NCBI GenBank assembly: GCA_000711775.1
Contig: ARYC01002003.1
Location: 1-64,000 of the forward strand
Source: Oxytricha trifallax
Lineage: Eukaryota > Ciliophora > Spirotrichea > Sporadotrichida > Oxytrichidae
Direction: 5' to 3'
DNA length: 64,000 nt
Position 1 is the stretch's first letter, and each line of letters starts with the position of its first letter. The translations under genes and the position numbers were made by a program. The notes under the pieces are model-generated. The model was not told where the DNA came from. It ran no database searches and saw nothing but the letters and a program-made list of their open reading frames with translations. This document shows, piece by piece, positions 58,675 to 64,000 of this stretch.

Positions 58675-59456
58675 ATGGAATCACTCAATGATCAAATGAA
58701 AACGGTTGAATCTCAAGAAATGATCTCAAGATTCAGAAGTAAAGAAGATCTCTATCAATACCTAACTTTTCATGGTAAAATACCTTGATGACTATTAACA
58801 TGTCACACAGTTGGTTTATTCATTCCAACGATGGAAGGTACCAAAATTTCATTCTTTAAAGCAATACTTTGTGAGGAGAAGAAATCTTTTAAATAAAGAG
58901 ATTAAACTAATTGAAATTCCAAACTACCCTGAGATTTCAGTCATTAATCTTTATCAAGATGCTATGAAAGATGAGGAAGTAGCTGTTTACCTTCCTACCA
59001 AGAAATAACTCTCTTTTTAAACTACAAGAGCGGAAGTTTTTCTTTTGTGTCCTTGGTATAATAAAAGAAGGTTATTTCAGAGAAATAATTTAAGAAGCTC
59101 ACAAGAAACGCTTGTCTATTTCTCCTTAAGACTAGAAGAAGCAAGGCATTCTAATAAGCTCAGCTTGGCAAGAGGAACTTAAGTAGCATCTATATTATTC
59201 AAGTAAGCTTAGACATATAACTTTGTAGGAAAATCTGGCACTGGTATATATCTAATGAAAGAGCATGCCAAGATTCATAGTTATTGAAAACAAAAGACAG
59301 TTCATTAAGTTACAAGAGACTTTATAAAAATGTTTAAAACACATATGAAATGAACATAGCACTAAGTGAAGAAATTTAGGGCCTGTCAAGCCTTAAGAAG
59401 AAGAAAAGAAAGAGAAGCCTAATCCTTTTAAGGGTTAATTTAATATGTAAACTATT
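58675..59456 (+). pseudogene. TBE-E 22-kDa-class gene, decayed
   Basis: It starts MESLNDQMKTVESQEMISRF. Intron 1 is 58775-58810 and holds two TGA codons in the upstream frame, so it must be spliced. Intron 2 is 59203-59228. Several indels occur, and the terminal TGA of other copies is TAA here. Confidence 0.72.
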
Positions 59457-60500
59457 TCATTCATTTAAGTCTAAAACTTATTAATAAACATTCATTCTCC
59501 CTTTCCTTGCACATATCGTAGTCTTATCTTTATTAACTCTCTTGCTACTACTCTGAATCAATTCTGCTGTATACATAGGCAAGTCATACATAAGGTTACA
59601 CAGCACCACTTTCTTGTAGTGAGTCTTAATTTAACTCCAACTGAATTCGATTCCATTAAATTATGGGCTATAAGAAACGTTGCATACAAAAATTATTTTT
59701 AACTTTTTATAGGCTTTCTTAGACTCCTAAGTCTTATGAACTGATAAGTTTTATCAACAAGTAAAATGATCTCTTTTATTGTATTTATCTCTTAGCTTAT
59801 TCAAGAATTCAACATACTACTCTCACATAATAGAGCGAGGATGAATGAAATAACTCTTCAAGCCTGAATTTCACTTATGCCAGCTAAATTGCGTGGGTAA
59901 CTACCTTTACTTTTAAGTCATATACTTCTATATTATCGTAATTTTTATAATAGGACTTATTAATAAAAGTGTTGAATGTAAATACTGCTTCATCAACGTG
60001 TATGAACTTGATGTTATTATCAATTGCTCTGGATTTAATGATATATAAAGTTTAAATTATTACTATAAGATGACACTGTAAAATCAATCACTCTCTTTCG
60101 TATTACTGTCTTGAAAGTAATACCATTTCTTCTATAAATATCAGCTATAGTCTATGCTGAAATACGCATGGTAGGAAACTTGCGATGAAACATCACAGCT
60201 CTTTAGTCCAGTTGAAAGTGTGCCCAATACTTTAGCGTCCTAGAGTCACATATGTAGTCAATATGGGTCTAAGAGAACTTTTATTTTTTTGCTGGATGTT
60301 TTTTTAAGTACCAGAAGTAAAATGCTAAACAGCTAGGAAGCAGTGATATCTAACAGTAGAGGGACTCTTGTGTAAGAGCTTTGCTATAGCTGCATAATTT
60401 AGAACTGGTTTGACTTAGTCTATATTAATACACGTACCATACCAAAGCTTAAGCAGTAAATCTTAATATTACTCATCATAAAGAGACCCTAAATTTCGCT
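59457..60500 (-). pseudogene. TBE-E transposase, decayed
   Basis: Minus-strand DDE transposase remnant ending at TGA 59457-59459. It has many small indels and the start is approximate. It is recognisable by similarity to TBE-B over its length. Confidence 0.65.
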
Positions 60501-61152
60501 AATTACTATTTCTAATTCTGCAAATTGGCCTAATTACTCTACTAACCCCAATAAGACCCCAACTATATTCCACGAATCAAGGTACTTATAAACCTCATTA
60601 AAGGAGTTTTAGAGTTTTGATTATACCATCATTATAGGTTTTACATCATATATTGTATATTTATTTTTATATATAAATAGGGACCTATCTACATAAGCTA
60701 TAATTAGGAATTAATAATACTTGACATATTAAAATTCTCGTAATTCTTATATTTTTGGAAATGTAATATAGTATAATAAGTTTAACTGTTAATTAGAAGT
60801 ATATAGAATGATATATTATTAAATGATTATCTACAGTAAAAAATTAAAATTTATCCTTGAATGTTATTATAATAATAAGACTTGTCAACTCTTAACTTAA
60901 ACTTTTCTACCAATAAAGATTAGTATATCAATGCTTTAATAATATTTAGCCTACTAAATTATAATGACTTTTTAATTTAATTTAAGAATAAGTTTCTTCT
61001 CTTATTCTTTAATTACTTCTTAAATTTCCATATTTTTAGTCTTAATTGAATCATAAGACTTGAAACTATTTATAATATCTCCATATAAAATTTGTTTAAA
61101 TGTCATTTATTTTGATATTTGATTTAAAAATTTCTTAAGTGGTGCTCTCTTT

Positions 61153-61395
61153 AATTAGATCAGACGATTTCATGACTATTATATATACCCTTTAATAGCA
61201 AAACATTTACAATTTTAAGATGAAATTCAGGTATTTGATGTCAAGCAAAATTAACTTGAGTCAAAAGTACCAGTTCTAGTAATGAATGATTCTTCAATTT
61301 ATACTGCCTGTGTTTTCTTCAAATATTCTTTACCTAATGCCGATTTAACGAAATTTGATCATTAAGACAATTTTTTTTCTTAAACTTTTTTACTA
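61153..61395 (+). CDS. Unrecognised host-like coding segment
   Basis: The plus strand in the ciliate code reads NQIRRFHDYYIYPLIAKHLQ, FQDEIQVFDVKQNQLESKVP, VLVMNDSSIYTACVFFKYSL and PNADLTKFDHQ. Good mixed composition, with AT-rich sequence on both sides. The limits are set only by where the coding character fades. No domain is recognised. Confidence 0.4.
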
Positions 61396-61995
61396 ATTTA
61401 AATCAGTATTAGTTAATAAACGTAATGTTAATATATCTACACTTTACATGGAAAATATACTTGAAAACTCGTTGAGATATAGCATAATTCGAAAAGACTC
61501 TCTTTACATCTCAATAAAATCCGATTTCTAATGAAAACAATGATTGAAACTTCCTAGCATCAAATTGTGAAAGTAAATTAGACGGCTAAAGTAATTTACA
61601 GCATTAGACTTTATGGTTGCAGTTTTTTGGGGTTTTTATCATTTCTATGTAAGATTATTATGTAATACTTCATTAAGATGATCAATAATTTATAGTTTGT
61701 TTGAAAATTTATAAATATTATTGTAATATGCAAATTATGGTCATTTCTTATATCAATTTTGAGTACTCTGTAACCTAGGATGTTTGACAATAAATAAATA
61801 TTTTACATTTATGAATAATGCTTTCTCTCTTGCTCAATAAAAATATAAAACACTGATTATAAATAATCTACATATTTTGAGAACCCAACAATAACAAAAA
61901 TGAACAAGTTGTATTTAATTTTTTTCTTAAAATGTCCCCTTTCTAGAATTTAATCATAATTCATAACCAATTCTTGATTTCTCATATTTTTAAGA
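61396..61995. other. AT-rich spacer
   Basis: Nothing recognisable. Confidence 0.4.
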
Positions 61996-61997
61996 TA

Positions 61998-62409
61998 TTG
62001 TAGGAATACATTTGAAATTGGGAAATTATTTAATTAGATAAATATTAATAAAAATCATGGCAGTTAAAGTTGGTCAATTTAAACGATCTTGGGCTCATTC
62101 GATAGAGAATTCTAAATTAGCTGGACTCAACTATTGGCGGTACTATTTTATCGCATCTCTGGGGCGAGATAACTCGACTTTAATGTGAGGGTATAATTTA
62201 ATTAATTAAGTTGTGTTTAATTAAAGTCGAGTTATCTCGCCCCAGAGATGCGATAAAATAGTACCGCCAATAGTTGAGTCCAGCTAATTTAGAATTCTCT
62301 ATCGAATGAGCCCAAGATCGTTTAAATTGACCAACTTTAACTGCCATGATTTTTATTAATATTTTTTAAAAATAAATATAATTTTCCAATTTCAAATGTA
62401 TTCCTGCAA
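61998..62409. repeat. M1c: intact TA-flanked fold-back element (412 bp)
   Basis: Best copy of the M1 family. Tips are TTGTAGGAATACATTTGAAA and complement, with TA at 61996-61997 and 62410-62411. The long palindrome with blocks GCAGTTAAAGTTGG, GGGCTCATTCGATAGAGAAT and GCGGTACTATTTTATCGCAT is repeated in the other arm almost without mismatch. No coding frame. Confidence 0.88.
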
Positions 62410-62410
62410 T

Positions 62411-62951
62411 AGAAGTTATTCTTTATCCTCATGATTTGATTGTTTATTTTAATATTTATATTTGAACATGTCGATTTAAATTATGAATAATAAATAAAAT
62501 TTATTTAACAAAAATGAATTGAATTATAATCCTGATAAATAAATATAAATGATGAGTAAATTCATGAATAAACAAATTTGCATAGTAATATATCTATTTG
62601 TTCTAAAATAATAACAAATAAAATAAAATTAAGTTTATAATATGTAAATTAATCAATCATTATCAACAATTCAATTTGTATTTAAATCATTTATAGGCTT
62701 AAATCATGCCTATAAATCCATTTAATTACTGCTTCTATTTAATTGTTTTAAATTTCTTTAAATTAATATTATTTTAGAACTTTAAATAAATTTATTATGA
62801 AAAAAACCAAAAAAATACTGTAGAAAAATGATTTTAAGAAAATATTTTTTATAAAATTAAGATTATAATCATTAATTTGTGTATGAAAAAGTGAAATAAA
62901 ACTAGATTATTATATTAAACAAACAAGATTAATAAAAATATTGAAGTTAAA
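62411..62951. other. AT-rich spacer
   Basis: Nothing recognisable beyond AT-rich repeats. Confidence 0.4.
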
Positions 62952-63756
62952 TCATAAATCTTTGCCTATTATCCCTGAATTTTGTCTATTAGTTATTGGT
63001 TCTATTTTATCAGAGAAATTTCTATCATCGAGGTCTTCTTCTATTAAATAGTTATATTTCCAATTTTTCTTAAATCTTAACAAATGCTAAGCATTTAAAT
63101 AATTAAAAACATAAAAATAAATATCCCTTATAACTTACAATTTAAAAAAAAATGACATTATTAACATACCTTTTAAATATTATTAAATAATTGTATATTC
63201 TTGATTATTTGTTATTAGTTTCATATTATCCATTAAGTATACATTATTTTAAAATAAACTCTCTGACAAATTGCATGTTTAAAACTTTAATGTTCTTTTG
63301 ATAATAGCCTCAAGCAGCACCTGTCTAACAAGCATCTTACTAGTAATACTATTAACTTGCAAAAGCAGATTTAAACTTTTACAATTAAATCTAATACACT
63401 TATGACATATTAACTTTTCGCAATAACTTTACATTGATATCGTTTATTATAAACCCTGATTTAAGATCAAGCCATGACTACTATCATTAAATTAAACTAG
63501 TATGTCCTATTAACTAACTTTACTTATTTTTAACGTTATAAGTTGGGAACATATTCGATCTATTCTTCCGCTTATTAAAACTTAAGCAATCATATAATCA
63601 TCATGATTATGGCTAAGCAAAGTTTGAGTCTTCTGAAACAGCTTATTGTCCTCTTCTTGCTTTTTAACTTTGAGCCATCTAAAGACGAGCTTAGCCGAGA
63701 TGGAACTAAAGTTCACTCCAAATTATATCAGTATTGAATGGTTAATAGTGAATCAA
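62952..63756 (-). CDS. Unrecognised long ORF, possible host gene (268 codons)
   Basis: Minus-strand ciliate-code frame without TGA from 63756 to the stop at 62952-62954. Protein-like stretches include FSSISAKLVFRWLKVKKQEE, IAQVLISGRIDRICSQLITL, LNLLLQVNSITSKMLVRQVL, HLLRFKKNWKYNYLIEEDLD and SDKIEPITNRQNSGIIGKDL. A Cys/His cluster (YCEKLICHKCIRFNC) is present. No ATG is evident at the 5' edge, so the start may lie in another segment. A short plus-strand frame at 63609-63737 overlaps it. A chance frame of this length is not negligible. Confidence 0.38.
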
Positions 63757-64000
63757 ATTAATAGACGAAGATACTTCAACTAGTTAATATTAAATATTAT
63801 TCAATAATTGTTATATTATTAAAATACTAATCTAAATTAATTTAGGAATAACATCTTCATTGTTATCATCTACAGTATTATAGTACATTTTGTTTACTAG
63901 CAGGAAGAAGCCAATAACTTCCAAAAATCTGCCTCTAAATGAATATAAATGTATTGACTTAACTAATTAAAAGAATTTATAAGAATTAAAAATATTAAAA
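63757..64000. other. AT-rich window end
   Basis: Nothing recognisable. Confidence 0.4.

Larger units (their letters stand above)
52491..60620 (+). mobile_element. TBE-E, split by TBE-F
   Basis: Parts 52491-54025 and 58085-60620 form one TBE of the TBE-B subfamily (about 4071 bp without TBE-F). The left tip reads CAAAACCCAAAAACCAC and the right tip GGAGTTTTAGAGTTTTG, both with substitutions. Flanking triplets are AAT and ATT, so no clean duplication remains. All three genes have several breaks. It is older than the element inserted in it. Confidence 0.9.

Overview
The window looks like germline (micronuclear) DNA of a spirotrichous ciliate of the Oxytricha/Stylonychia type. Three things support this. 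(1) Several long reading frames are open only if TAA and TAG are read as Gln and TGA is the sole stop, and their products have clear family motifs. (2) Six transposons end in C4A4C4A4/G4T4G4T4, the spirotrich telomere unit, with 3-bp ANT target duplications and three genes (zinc-finger kinase, 22-kDa class, DDE transposase). This is the architecture of the telomere-bearing elements (TBEs) of Oxytricha. (3) AT-rich non-coding DNA, fold-back elements with TA duplications and small GC-richer coding islands alternate, as expected of a genome that is cut up and re-joined in the macronucleus.

Layout. 1-1643: right part of TBE-A. 1644-2028 and 7387-8900: two minus-strand pieces of what looks like one LINE, split by TBE-B (2029-7386), which itself carries a nest of three fold-back elements inside its kinase gene. 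9000-13900: host-like coding islands and a TA-flanked fold-back element (family M1) that holds a second one (M3). 13924-17997: TBE-C. 18001-19570: a broken MT-A70 adenine-methyltransferase-like gene interrupted by a second M1 copy. 20623-23808: a 3.19-kb near-perfect palindrome. 23821-31000: host-like coding islands, with TBE-D (24828-28986, the best preserved copy) in one of them and a candidate pointer-flanked deleted segment at 29315-30740. 32430-39200: more islands, one copy of a 640-bp repeat (R1), an (AT)n run and an ISXO2/Merlin-like transposon. 40300-46150: an IS630/Tc1-like transposase with three coiled-coil ORFs. 47523-48180: inverted second copy of R1. 48950-52490: coding islands running into TBE-E. 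52491-60620: TBE-E with TBE-F inserted in it. 61150-64000: two further islands and a third M1 copy.

How the parts work together. In each TBE the kinase gene (minus) and the 22-kDa gene (plus) diverge from a shared control region. The 22-kDa and transposase genes converge tail to tail with 6-10 bp between their stops. The 22-kDa gene has two very short introns (36 and 26 nt) at the same places in every subfamily.

Limits. With one stop codon, reading frames of 100-250 codons arise often by chance in AT-rich DNA. The unassigned host islands are therefore called on composition as well as openness, and most carry modest confidence. No tRNA, rRNA or CRISPR array was seen.
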